DNA of 64,000 nucleotides from assembly GCA_934647165.1 (NCBI GenBank), contig CAKUFA010000003.1:65508-129507 (forward strand). The letters run 5' to 3'. Shown here one piece after another: positions 53,378 to 61,562 of this stretch. Source of the stretch: an uncultured Clostridia bacterium. GTDB lineage: Bacteria; Bacillota; Clostridia; Christensenellales; Aristaeellaceae. Made by a program: the position numbers and the translations under genes. Position 1 is the stretch's first letter, and each line of letters begins with the position of its first letter. A model generated the notes under the pieces. The model saw only the letters and a list, made by a program, of their open reading frames with translations. It did no database searches and was not told the DNA's origin.

Positions 53378-54865
53378 ATGGAAAAGGGCTCGGGCTTCAA
53401 CCTGTACCGGGATATTGCGACCAGGACGGAAGGGGATATCTACATAGGGGTGGTGGGGCCTGTCCGAACGGGCAAGAGCACGTTCATCGCCAAGTTTATG
53501 GAGGAGCTGGTGTTGCCGATGCTGCCGGGCAGCCCCAGAAGGGACAGAATCATGGACGAATTGCCCCAGAGCGGTTCGGGCCGCACGATTATGACCACGC
53601 AGCCAAAGTTTGTGCCGGGGGAAGCGGTGGAGGTGTCGCTGGAAGATGGCGCAAGCGTGCGTGTGCGCATGGTGGATTCGGTGGGCTATCTGGTGAAAGG
53701 GGCGCTGGGAACGGAAGAAAACGCCACATCCCGCATGGTGCATACGCCCTGGTTTGACCAGGATATCCCCTTTGAGCAGGCGGCGGAGATCGGCACGCGC
53801 AAGGTGATGACCGACCATGCCACCATCGGCGTGGTGGTGACAACGGACGGAAGCATTGCGGATATTCCGCGAAGCGCTTACGTGGAGGCAGAAGACCGCG
53901 TGATTGAAGAGCTGAAGGCGCTGGGCAAGCCTTTTGTGGTGGTGCTGAATTCCGCCCGGCCAAGAAGCGCGGAAACGCTGGCACTGCGCGATGCGCTGGA
54001 GGAGAAACACGCGGTTCCGGTGATGCTGCTGAATGTGAAGGAGATGACGGAGGACGATATCCGGCACGTGCTGGAAAGCGTGCTGATGGAATTTCCCCTG
54101 CGGGAGATTCGACTGGACGTGCCAGCATGGCTCAGCGCGCTGGAAACGGGGCACTGGCTGGTGAAACACTTGCTGGAAGGTATGCGCAAGGTGGGAAGGC
54201 AAAACCACAGGATGCGCGATACAGAGCTGATACGAGATGCTTTTGCGGCCTTGGAATACGCGGGCGAAGTGCAGCAGGCAAGGCTGGATCCCGGGCAGGG
54301 GAGGATGGACTTTACCATGCCGCTGAAGCAGGGGCTGTTCAACCGCATCCTGGGTGAGGAATGCGGTACGGAGATCCGCGGCGATGCGCATTTGCTGGCG
54401 CTGATGAAGGAGCTGGTGAGCGCCAAAGCCGAGTATGACCATGTGGCGGAAGCGCTCAAAAGCGTGCGGGAGACAGGCTATGGACTGGTGACGCCCGCCA
54501 TGAATGAAATGACCTTGCAGGAACCGGAAATTGTGCGCCAGGGCAGCCGCTTTGGTGTAAAGCTGAAAGCACAGGCGCCTTCGCTGCACCTGATCCGCGT
54601 TGATATTGAAACGGAAGTGACGCCGGTGGTCGGCACAGAGAAGCAGAGCGAGGAGCTGGTGCGCTACTTGCTGGAAGAATTTGAAAATGACCCCCAGCGC
54701 ATTTGGAACACCAACTTCTTCGGCAAAAGTCTGCACGATATGGTGCGGGAAGGCCTGAGCAACAAGCTGCTTCGCATGCCTGCCGATGCGCAGCAGAAGG
54801 TGCGGGAAACACTCAGCCGCATCATCAACGACGGTAACGGCGGGATGATCTGCATTCTGCTGTGA
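53378..54865 (+). CDS. spoIVA: stage IV sporulation protein A
   Basis: 495 residues (B. subtilis SpoIVA is 492). Spore-coat basement ATPase. N-terminal TRAFAC GTPase-like domain with Walker A GPVRTGKST (residues 27-35), TIMTTQPKFVP, DSVGYLVKGA, VVVTTDGSIADIPRSAY; middle domain; C-terminal coat-assembly domain with GLVTPAMNEM and the conserved tail NGGMICILL. GGAGGG seven bases before the ATG. A weak sigma-E-like sequence lies upstream but is not convincing. Confidence 0.97.
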   Translation: MEKGSGFNLYRDIATRTEGDIYIGVVGPVRTGKSTFIAKFMEELVLPMLPGSPRRDRIMDELPQSGSGRTIMTTQPKFVPGEAVEVSLEDGASVRVRMVDSVGYLVKGALGTEENATSRMVHTPWFDQDIPFEQAAEIGTRKVMTDHATIGVVVTTDGSIADIPRSAYVEAEDRVIEELKALGKPFVVVLNSARPRSAETLALRDALEEKHAVPVMLLNVKEMTEDDIRHVLESVLMEFPLREIRLDVPAWLSALETGHWLVKHLLEGMRKVGRQNHRMRDTELIRDAFAALEYAGEVQQARLDPGQGRMDFTMPLKQGLFNRILGEECGTEIRGDAHLLALMKELVSAKAEYDHVAEALKSVRETGYGLVTPAMNEMTLQEPEIVRQGSRFGVKLKAQAPSLHLIRVDIETEVTPVVGTEKQSEELVRYLLEEFENDPQRIWNTNFFGKSLHDMVREGLSNKLLRMPADAQQKVRETLSRIINDGNGGMICILL

Positions 54866-54902
54866 AACGAATGCTTTTTGCCGGAAACGTGTCTTCGTGC
54901 GG

Positions 54903-54931
54903 TTGACAATTCACGTGGAACGCGGTAGAAT
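54903..54931 (+). promoter_or_regulatory. promoter of the phosphoribosyltransferase gene
   Basis: TTGACA (54903-54908), 17-base spacer, TAGAAT (54926-54931). Confidence 0.8.
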
Positions 54932-54986
54932 AAACTGCAAAAGCAAATCGCCGCGCATAAATAAAAAGGAAATCGAGGAATGCGAT

Positions 54987-55544
54987 ATGTTGACGCATAA
55001 GATGACCATTGCCGGGCTGGAACGTGAGCTGCCCATTTGCCGTGTGAACGATGAACTGTATATCGGTGCATTCGTGATCTTTGGCGATGTGGAATTGACG
55101 GTCGCCTGCGCTACGGAGCTGCTGAAAATTGCCCCGGAATATGATTATCTGATCACGGCGGAATCCAAGGGCATTCCGCTGGCCTATGAAATGGCGCGGC
55201 AGGCCGGGGACAAGAAATGGTTCCTTGCGCGCAAGGGTGCGAAGCTGTATATGCAGAACGTATTCAGCGTGGAAGTAAAATCCATCACAACCGCCGCCCA
55301 GCAAAAGCTCTATCTGGACGGGGCGGACGCGGAAATGATGAAGGGGAAGCGTATCCTGATTGTGGATGACGTCATTTCCACAGGCGAATCCCTGCACGCC
55401 ATTGAAGCGCTGGTAGAAAAGGCGGGCGGCATCATTGCGGGCCGCATGGCGATTCTGGCTGAGGGCGACGCGCAGAACCGGCAGGACATCAAGTATCTGG
55501 AAAAGCTGCCCCTGTTCAATGCCAAGGGCGAAATTATCGGGTAA
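54987..55544 (+). CDS. type I phosphoribosyltransferase, adenine/xanthine-like
   Basis: 185 residues. PRPP-binding motif ILIVDDVISTGESLHAIEAL, and LITAESKGIPLAYEMARQAG plus KWFLARKGAKLYM, in the order seen in apt/xpt-like PRTases. Cytoplasmic salvage enzyme: base + PRPP to nucleotide. The base is not certain. ATG at 54987 with GAGGAA upstream; an in-frame start 90 bases earlier lies before the promoter. A terminator follows. Confidence 0.78.
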   Translation: MLTHKMTIAGLERELPICRVNDELYIGAFVIFGDVELTVACATELLKIAPEYDYLITAESKGIPLAYEMARQAGDKKWFLARKGAKLYMQNVFSVEVKSITTAAQQKLYLDGADAEMMKGKRILIVDDVISTGESLHAIEALVEKAGGIIAGRMAILAEGDAQNRQDIKYLEKLPLFNAKGEIIG

Positions 55545-55562
55545 AGTGCGCTGTGTGTGCAG

Positions 55563-55599
55563 AAAAAGCACCCGTGGAATGAAACCGCGGGTGCTTTTT
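55563..55599 (+). terminator. terminator of the phosphoribosyltransferase gene
   Basis: AAAAAGCACCCG pairs with CGGGTGCTTTTT (55563-55574 and 55588-55599), loop of 13. Confidence 0.85.
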
Positions 55600-55634
55600 C
55601 TGCATGGTGAAAAACAAAAGAAAGGCAACGGGCC

Positions 55635-56987
55635 ATGGAAAAACAATCAACACTCATGATTGAAGGCTCTATCGGCAGGAAAATCATCCGTTTTGCGCTG
55701 CCTGTTTTCTGGGGCAATCTGTTTCAGCAGCTGTATAATGTGGTGGATCTTCTGGTGGTTGGCAATTTTGTCGGCAGCGAGGCACTGGCGGCTGTGGGTT
55801 CTTCCGGTAGTCTGACCTTTTTGCTGGTGGGGCTTGTGAACGGCATTTTTCTTGGCGCAGGTGTGGTGGTATCACGCTATGTAGGTGCGCGGGACGATGA
55901 GAATGTGCACACGGCGGTGCACACCACCGTAGCCTTCGGTCTGCTTGCCGGCATTGCGCTGTCGCTGGTTGGCGTGAGCATCACGCCAACGATTCTGGCG
56001 TGGATGGGCACGCCGCAGAATGTCATGCCAACTTCAATTCTGTATCTGCGCATTTATTTTGCTGGTGCGCTGGCAAATGTGATGTACAATGTGTCCAATG
56101 GCATTTTTAACGCCGTGGGGGACAGCAAGCATCCTTTGTATTACCTGATCCTGTCCTCTGCGATAAACGTATTGTTGGATATGCTGTTCGTGGCGGTACT
56201 GGGTTTTGGCATTGCAGGCGCTGCATGGGCCACGGTGATTTCGCAGGCGGTGAGCGCGCTGCTGGGGTTGAGACGGTTGTGCCATGTGACGGATCCGTGG
56301 CGGTTGTTTCCCTCACGCATCCGCATCAGCGGCAAGATGCTGCGGCAGATTTTGCGGATGGGGGTTCCCTCCGGCATGCAAAATGCCATTATTTCGCTTG
56401 CCAATGTGGTGGTGCAAAGCAACATCAATGCCTTTGGCTCCGCGGCAATGGCGGGCTGCGGTGCGTATTCGAAAATTGAAGGCTTCGGTTTTCTGCCCAT
56501 TACCAGTTTTGCCATGGCCATGGCGACCTTTATCGGCCAAAACCTGGGCGCCAAGCAATATGAACGGGCAAAAAAAGGTGCACGGTTCGGCATATTATGC
56601 TGCGTGATGTTGGCGGAAATGGTGGGTATCGGCATCAACCTTTTGTCGCCCTACCTAATTCGTGCCTTTGATACCAATCCGGAGGTCATCCGCATTGGTG
56701 TAACGCAAGCCAAGACCATTACACTATTCTACTTTTTGCTGGCGTTTTCGCATAGCGTTGCAGGGATTCTCCGCGGGGCAGGCAAATCCATTGTGCCCAT
56801 GTTTGTGATGCTGGCCTGTTGGTGCGTCATCCGCATCACCTACCTGCTTGTGACGGTGCCGCTTTTCCCGGATATCCGCACGATTTTCTGGGCCTATCCC
56901 TTCACATGGTCGCTGTCGTCCATTTGCTTTCTGGCATACTATCTGAAGGCGGATTGGCTGCACGGATATGAAAAAAGCAGAAAGTGA
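55635..56987 (+). CDS. MATE-family multidrug/cation exporter
   Basis: 450 residues, twelve-helix MatE protein: IRFALPVFWGNLFQQLYNVVD, GNFVGSEALAAVGSSGSLTFL, GAGVVVSRYVGARDDENVH, AAWATVISQAVSALLGL, GVPSGMQNAIISLANVVVQS and MATFIGQNLGAKQYERAKKG. Exports drugs or metabolites using Na+ or H+. Only a weak AAAGG ribosome site before the ATG; its promoter was not identified and it may be read through from upstream. Confidence 0.93.
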   Translation: MEKQSTLMIEGSIGRKIIRFALPVFWGNLFQQLYNVVDLLVVGNFVGSEALAAVGSSGSLTFLLVGLVNGIFLGAGVVVSRYVGARDDENVHTAVHTTVAFGLLAGIALSLVGVSITPTILAWMGTPQNVMPTSILYLRIYFAGALANVMYNVSNGIFNAVGDSKHPLYYLILSSAINVLLDMLFVAVLGFGIAGAAWATVISQAVSALLGLRRLCHVTDPWRLFPSRIRISGKMLRQILRMGVPSGMQNAIISLANVVVQSNINAFGSAAMAGCGAYSKIEGFGFLPITSFAMAMATFIGQNLGAKQYERAKKGARFGILCCVMLAEMVGIGINLLSPYLIRAFDTNPEVIRIGVTQAKTITLFYFLLAFSHSVAGILRGAGKSIVPMFVMLACWCVIRITYLLVTVPLFPDIRTIFWAYPFTWSLSSICFLAYYLKADWLHGYEKSRK

Positions 56988-57020
56988 AAAACCGTGCGCA
57001 ATGATGCGGTGAACGCATGC

Positions 57021-57049
57021 TGGACAAAGTGGGGGCAGCAGCGTATAAT
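57021..57049 (+). promoter_or_regulatory. promoter of ktrB-ktrA
   Basis: TGGACA (57021-57026), 17-base spacer, TATAAT (57044-57049). Confidence 0.75.
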
Positions 57050-57079
57050 AAAAGCAGTTTATGAGGAAGAAGGAAATGC

Positions 57080-58462
57080 ATGAAGCGGCGAAAGACGGCG
57101 GAGCTGATGAAAACACATCGTACAATTCGACCGGAACGGGTGATGGCGCTGGGCTTTTTGCCGGTCATTGCATTGGGGACGCTGCTGCTGGCACTGCCTG
57201 CGGCCTCCCAAAGCGGGCAGAGCATCGGCGGCTTCAACGCGCTGTTTACGGCTACGTCCGCTGTGTGCGTCACGGGACTTGTGACAGTGGACACGGGCAC
57301 GACTTTTTCGGCATTGGGGCAGGGCGTGCTGCTGCTGTTGATTCAAACCGGCGGTCTCGGCTTCATGATTCTGGCCACGATGGTGCTCATGGCGCTTGGA
57401 CGCAAATTTACCCTGCGGGACAGGATGCTGATCAAAGAGGCTACAAGCGCGGATTCTCTGTCAGGCCTGCTGCGGGTCACACGATCTTATACGTTTTTAA
57501 CGCTGCTGGTGGAGCTTATCGGTGCGGTGCTGCTGGCTACACGGTTTGTGCCGCGCTTCGGCTGGGGTAAAGGCATATGGTTTTCCGTGTTTCATGCGGT
57601 CAGCGCGTTTTGCAATGCGGGGTTTGATCTGTTCGGCGGCTTTTCCAGCCTTACGCGTTGGTGCAACGACCCAGTGGTTATACTCACCATATCCGTGCTG
57701 ATTATTCTGGGCGGTTTGGGTTTTTCAGTAGTTTTTGAGGCCTTGCGGGACATCAGGCACGCACAGCGGCTGTCGCTGCATGCGAAGGTTGCGCTGGTGA
57801 TGTCCGGTGCGCTGCTGGTGCTGGGTACGGCCTTCTATGCACTGGTGGAGTGGAACAACCCGGGTACGCTGGCATCCACGGCCATTTCCGGCGCGGGCAG
57901 CAAAGTGATGAACGCCTTTTTCCAATCCGTAACCATGCGAACGGCGGGGTTCAATTCCGTGCCGCTTGACCGGCTGCGGGAAGGCAGCAAGCTGTTCAGC
58001 GTGGTGCTGATGTTCATTGGCGCGTCGCCTGCATCCACAGGCGGCGGCCTTAAAACCACTACCTTTGGGGCGGTGCTGCTGATTACTCTGAGTGTAGTGC
58101 GCGGACAAAAGGACGTGAACGTGATGGGACGCCGGCTGCCAACGGATCTTTTGCGCCGGGCACTGGCGATTCTGACCATTTTTATGGCGTTTCTGTTTGT
58201 GGGTATTCTGGCCATTGTGCTGTCCGAACGGGAAGGAAAAGGCGCGGTTGATTTGATCTTCGAAGCGACCAGCGCCTTGGCGACAGTAGGCGTGTCAGCG
58301 GCGGGAACGCCGAAGCTGACCTTGGCCAGCAAGGCGCTGCTGCTGCCGATGATGTATTTGGGGAGAATCGGCCCCATGACGCTGGCGCTGGCATTGGCCA
58401 AGCGGAAGGGCAGCGCGAACCAACATATCCGGTATCCGGAAGAAAACCTGATGATCGGTTGA
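57080..58462 (+). CDS. ktrB: potassium uptake channel subunit KtrB
   Basis: 460 residues, TrkH/KtrB family. Four P-loop repeats with selectivity residues: ATSAVCVTGLVTVDTG, FHAVSAFCNAGFDLF, VTMRTAGFNSVPLDRL, and EATSALATVGVSAAG, plus the intramembrane gate segment GASPASTGGGLKTTTFG. K+ (often with Na+) uptake. GAAGGAAATG upstream of the ATG. Forms a two-gene operon with ktrA and downstream esterase. Confidence 0.95.
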   Translation: MKRRKTAELMKTHRTIRPERVMALGFLPVIALGTLLLALPAASQSGQSIGGFNALFTATSAVCVTGLVTVDTGTTFSALGQGVLLLLIQTGGLGFMILATMVLMALGRKFTLRDRMLIKEATSADSLSGLLRVTRSYTFLTLLVELIGAVLLATRFVPRFGWGKGIWFSVFHAVSAFCNAGFDLFGGFSSLTRWCNDPVVILTISVLIILGGLGFSVVFEALRDIRHAQRLSLHAKVALVMSGALLVLGTAFYALVEWNNPGTLASTAISGAGSKVMNAFFQSVTMRTAGFNSVPLDRLREGSKLFSVVLMFIGASPASTGGGLKTTTFGAVLLITLSVVRGQKDVNVMGRRLPTDLLRRALAILTIFMAFLFVGILAIVLSEREGKGAVDLIFEATSALATVGVSAAGTPKLTLASKALLLPMMYLGRIGPMTLALALAKRKGSANQHIRYPEENLMIG

Positions 58463-58474
58463 CGGAGGCAGGGC

Positions 58475-59128
58475 ATGAAAGAGAAAAAGCAATTTCTGGT
58501 GATCGGCTTGGGGCGGTTCGGCACTAGCGTGGCGGTGAACCTTGCCAAGCTTGGGCACGAGGTGCTGGCTGTGGACAGCAGCGAGGATGCAGTGGATGCG
58601 GTGTCGCCCTATGTGACGCAGGCGATTGCAGCCAACGCCACCGATGAGGCAGTGCTGCGTTCTATCGGGCCGAGAAATTTTGATGTGGCAGTGGTATCCA
58701 TTGGACAAAACATTCAGGACTCGATCCTGATTGCTGTGTTGTGCAAGGAAATGGGCGTACCCTATCTGGTGGGTAAGGCCACGGATGAACTGCATGCGAA
58801 GGTGCTGCGCAAGGTTGGCGTGGATCGCGTGGTTTTTCCGGAAAGGGATATGGGTCAGCGGGTGGCAAAATCGCTGGTGTCGCCTAATTTCCTGGATATG
58901 CTGGAATTGTCCGGCGAATATCAGATGGTAGAAATGACCACCCCCACGGTGTGGAAGGATCGCACGCTGGTGGAAGCAAACGTGCGCCGCAACTATGGTG
59001 TTAGTGTGATCGGCATCCGTCGGAATGAGCAGTTTATTGCATCCCCCGGTGCGGAAGAAAAGCTGCTGGACGGGGATGTGCTGCTGCTCCTTGGCCGGCA
59101 GGAGGACCTAGAAAAGCTACCGAAATAA
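58475..59128 (+). CDS. ktrA: potassium uptake regulatory subunit KtrA
   Basis: 217 residues. N-terminal RCK (TrkA-N) Rossmann domain FLVIGLGRFGTSVAVNLAKLG and VDSSEDAVDAV (NAD/ATP-binding), AVVSIGQNIQDSI, then TrkA-C domain (VVEMTTPTVWKDRTL). Cytoplasmic ring that gates KtrB with ATP/ADP or c-di-AMP. GGAGGCAGG upstream; 12 bases after ktrB. Confidence 0.96.
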   Translation: MKEKKQFLVIGLGRFGTSVAVNLAKLGHEVLAVDSSEDAVDAVSPYVTQAIAANATDEAVLRSIGPRNFDVAVVSIGQNIQDSILIAVLCKEMGVPYLVGKATDELHAKVLRKVGVDRVVFPERDMGQRVAKSLVSPNFLDMLELSGEYQMVEMTTPTVWKDRTLVEANVRRNYGVSVIGIRRNEQFIASPGAEEKLLDGDVLLLLGRQEDLEKLPK

Positions 59129-59144
59129 AGAGGAGGATGCAACC

Positions 59145-59927
59145 ATGGCCAAACAAACTGCCCGCGTGATTGATTTTTCTGCCCCGGAAGCACAGCCATT
59201 CGACTTTGCCGGCGATCGGCACGGTGTGCTGCTGATCCACGGTTTCACAGGCTCGGCAGGGCATATGCGGCTGATTGGCGAGCATTTGCGGGAGCAGGGC
59301 TTCACTGTCAAAGGTATCAACCTGCCGGGGCATGGCACTTCCATTGAGGACATGGCGCATTATGGCTGGCAGCAATGGCTTCAGGCAGCGAAGGAAGCCT
59401 TTCTCCAGCTGAAGGAAAAGTGCGATTATGTGAGCGTTTCCGGCCTGAGCATGGGCGGTGTTCTGTCCCTGATCCTGGCCGAACAGATGGATGTGACGGC
59501 AGTGGCACCCATTTCCGCCCCCATGGCGGTGCAGAACAAGGCCATGGCGCTGGCCGGATCGGCGTCCCTGTTTATCAAAACCATTGCGTGGGGAACTGAT
59601 CCTGAGCGCAAAAAAATGCTTGACCAGCGCTATGATTACGGCTATACAGGCTTCCCAACCCGGCGGGCGGTGGACTTATCCCACCTCATCAAGCTGGCAA
59701 GGCGTAATCTGTTTGCGATCACATGCCCGGTGCTGGCGGTGCAGTCCCACGGGGATGAGACCATCTCCACCGACAGCGCAGAGGTGATTGTGAACGGTGT
59801 TTCCAGCAAACAGAAAGACATCCTCTGGCTGGACAAAGTGCCCCATGTATGCACCATTTCCTGCGAACACCAGCGCATTGCCGACAGCATTGGCCGACTG
59901 CTGCGCGAGGCGGAAAAAGAAGCATAA
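59145..59927 (+). CDS. carboxylesterase, Est30-like alpha/beta hydrolase
   Basis: 260 residues. LLIHGFTGSAGHMR (oxyanion), INLPGHGTSIEDM, nucleophile elbow VSGLSMGGVLSLIL, acid Asp in QSHGDETIS, catalytic His in KVPHVCTIS. Thermostable carboxylesterase family. GAGGAGG precedes the ATG; 16 bases after ktrA, same operon. Natural ester unknown. Confidence 0.88.
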   Translation: MAKQTARVIDFSAPEAQPFDFAGDRHGVLLIHGFTGSAGHMRLIGEHLREQGFTVKGINLPGHGTSIEDMAHYGWQQWLQAAKEAFLQLKEKCDYVSVSGLSMGGVLSLILAEQMDVTAVAPISAPMAVQNKAMALAGSASLFIKTIAWGTDPERKKMLDQRYDYGYTGFPTRRAVDLSHLIKLARRNLFAITCPVLAVQSHGDETISTDSAEVIVNGVSSKQKDILWLDKVPHVCTISCEHQRIADSIGRLLREAEKEA

Positions 59928-59933
59928 AGAAAG

Positions 59934-59976
59934 GGTCTGCGAAGCGCTGCCGCAATGCTTCACAGACCTTTTTTTT
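59934..59976. terminator. bidirectional terminator between esterase and DegV gene
   Basis: GGTCTGCGAAGC (59934-59945) pairs with GCTTCACAGACC (59957-59968) with one mismatch, followed rightward by eight T; leftward it is followed by CTTTCTTTA. Confidence 0.85.
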
Positions 59977-60826
59977 ATGCTTTTTTTATCCAGGACATGG
60001 CGGTCATGTTTGGACCGACGTAGGTGCCGATGACTGTGCCCACATAGCGTTGCAGAATGGGTGCACCCTGCGCTGCACCGCTGCCCTGAATAAAGGAAAT
60101 CACCGCGCGCGTTTCCTCATCACACATGGCGCCCGCAACAATGACCGGATAGGCCGGATCCGGCGGGCAAGCGCGAAGCTGATCGGCATACCACTGATAG
60201 ACTTTGGCATGGCTGCGGCATAATCCGGCCTGGTGCAGCCGACCATCGCTCATACGGAGCATCAGCTTGATGTGCAGCGAGGAACCTACCGCGCCGACCG
60301 CGGCATTCAGCCGACCGCCCAGAACAAGGTACTTCAACTCATCCAGTTGGCCAACCAACTGGCAGTGCTCGCGTATTTCCAGGAGCTTTTTTGCCAGCAC
60401 AGCGCCGCTTGCCATGGTGCTGCGCATGTGCAGGGCGGCCAGCACAAGCTGTGCTTCTCCGAGGGAGGCGCTTAAGGAATCAATCAGGTGCACGCGTTCG
60501 GGCACTTCCAAAAAACTGCGCGCCAAAACGGCGGATTGGTAAGTGCCGGATAACTTGGAGGAGCCGGTAATACACACCACCTCGTCCTGCGGGTCGGACA
60601 GGGCGCGCTCGAAGGCGTCGCGGAAACGTTCGGGGGAGATCTGGCTGGTTTTGGGCAGTTCATCGGAGGCAACCATGCGGCGGAAAAAATCCTCCCGGCT
60701 CAGTTCCACACCATCCAGATATTCTTCCTGCCCAAAGCGAACCGACAGAGGAAGAACCTCAAGTCCCCATGCGGCGGCTTCCTCCTGGCAAATGTCGGAC
60801 ATGCTGTCCGTGAGAATGCGAATCAT
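59975..60826 (-). CDS. DegV-family protein (FakB-like fatty-acid carrier)
   Basis: 283 residues. DegV/EDD fold: ILTDSMSDICQEEAAA, TSQISPERFRDAF, ITGSSKLSGTYQSAVLAR, DSLSASLGEAQLVLAA, GSSLHIKLMLRM, and the conserved end VGTVIGTYVGPNMTAMSWIKKA. DegV proteins bind fatty acids and, as FakB, present them to the kinase FakA. ATG at 60826 with AAGGAGGAG upstream; overlaps the MarR gene by four bases. A FakA kinase gene is not in this window. Confidence 0.88.
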   Translation of the reverse strand: MIRILTDSMSDICQEEAAAWGLEVLPLSVRFGQEEYLDGVELSREDFFRRMVASDELPKTSQISPERFRDAFERALSDPQDEVVCITGSSKLSGTYQSAVLARSFLEVPERVHLIDSLSASLGEAQLVLAALHMRSTMASGAVLAKKLLEIREHCQLVGQLDELKYLVLGGRLNAAVGAVGSSLHIKLMLRMSDGRLHQAGLCRSHAKVYQWYADQLRACPPDPAYPVIVAGAMCDEETRAVISFIQGSGAAQGAPILQRYVGTVIGTYVGPNMTAMSWIKKA

Positions 60827-61278
60827 GCTTGCTCCTCCTTGATGGCTTTTTGAAAATACTGCCATGTGGCTTCCAGACCGGCCAGCACGGAATCTAACTG
60901 CTCCGGCGGCACGGCTGCAAGCATGGCATGGGTCATTTGCAAATGATAAGCACGATGCTTTTCCTCGGCGGCAAGCGCTTTTTCCGTGGGGTGAATGTGC
61001 ACACGGCGCTTGTCACTGGAAGAACGAAGGCGGGTTACATAACCTTTGCGCTCCAGGGTGTTCATGGCCACAGTGAGCGAACCGACCGTAACGCCGAGCG
61101 ATGCGGCCAGCTCGGACATGGTGTTGTTTTCACCGGCGGAGCATACGGCGGCAATGGTGTGCACCTCCCGCATGGTCAGCTCCGTTATGCCTGCGGCGCG
61201 GAGGCTATCCTCTTCCAGGTGCAAAGCATCGTTGAACAGGTGCACCAGCACTTCGTTAATCCGTTGCGAACGCTCCAT
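60823..61278 (-). CDS. MarR-family transcriptional regulator, FabT-like
   Basis: 151 residues. MarR winged-helix fold: LTMREVHTIAAVCSAGENNT, MSELAASLGVTVGSLTVAMN, TLERKGYVTRLRSSSDKRRV (wing). ATG at 61278 with AAAGGAAG eight bases upstream. Its target, by context, is the palindrome CTTTGAA-T-TTCAAAG and its longer relative just upstream, resembling FabT boxes (TTTGANNNTCAAA). Cotranscribed with a DegV/FakB-like protein, so it probably senses acyl groups. Confidence 0.85.
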   Translation of the reverse strand: MERSQRINEVLVHLFNDALHLEEDSLRAAGITELTMREVHTIAAVCSAGENNTMSELAASLGVTVGSLTVAMNTLERKGYVTRLRSSSDKRRVHIHPTEKALAAEEKHRAYHLQMTHAMLAAVPPEQLDSVLAGLEATWQYFQKAIKEEQA

Positions 61279-61290
61279 AAATGTCACTTC

Positions 61291-61305
61291 CTTTGAATTT
61301 CAAAG
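61291..61305. promoter_or_regulatory. operator-like palindrome 1
   Basis: CTTTGAA-T-TTCAAAG, 15 bases, perfect. Next to the ribosome site of the MarR gene. Matches the FabT-box core TTTGANNNTCAAA in spirit. Confidence 0.6.
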
Positions 61306-61319
61306 TATTCAGCGAAGAA

Positions 61320-61344
61320 AAATGCTTTGAATATCAAAGCATTT
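61320..61344. promoter_or_regulatory. operator-like palindrome 2
   Basis: 25-base inverted repeat: 11-base arms AAATGCTTTGA and TCAAAGCATTT around ATA. It lies just downstream of the -10 at 61347-61352, over the transcription start, so bound regulator would block transcription. Confidence 0.65.
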
Positions 61345-61346
61345 GA

Positions 61347-61375
61347 ATTATAACATATGCCTGACAGATTGTCAA
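61347..61375 (-). promoter_or_regulatory. sigma-A promoter of the marR-degV operon
   Basis: Read leftward: TTGACA (61370-61375 complement), 17-base spacer, TATAAT (61347-61352 complement). Both hexamers perfect consensus. Confidence 0.9.
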
Positions 61376-61484
61376 GCGGTGAAACAAAGACGTAAAGAAA
61401 ATGCCTGTTGAAGCACGTGTTAGGGCACACGTGCGGAAAAACCGACGAATGGCAGGGAAAAAACGTCAATTTGCGCGACAATGG

Positions 61485-61513
61485 ATGACAAATGCCGCAT
61501 CCTACGTTATAAT
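61485..61513 (+). promoter_or_regulatory. promoter of the secreted-protein gene
   Basis: ATGACA (61485-61490), 17-base spacer, TATAAT (61508-61513). The gene start therefore lies downstream of any in-frame codons before this point. Confidence 0.7.
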
Positions 61514-61562
61514 GATTGACAGAAGCCCTAAACCATATGAGGAACAGAGGAGGAAAACCACG

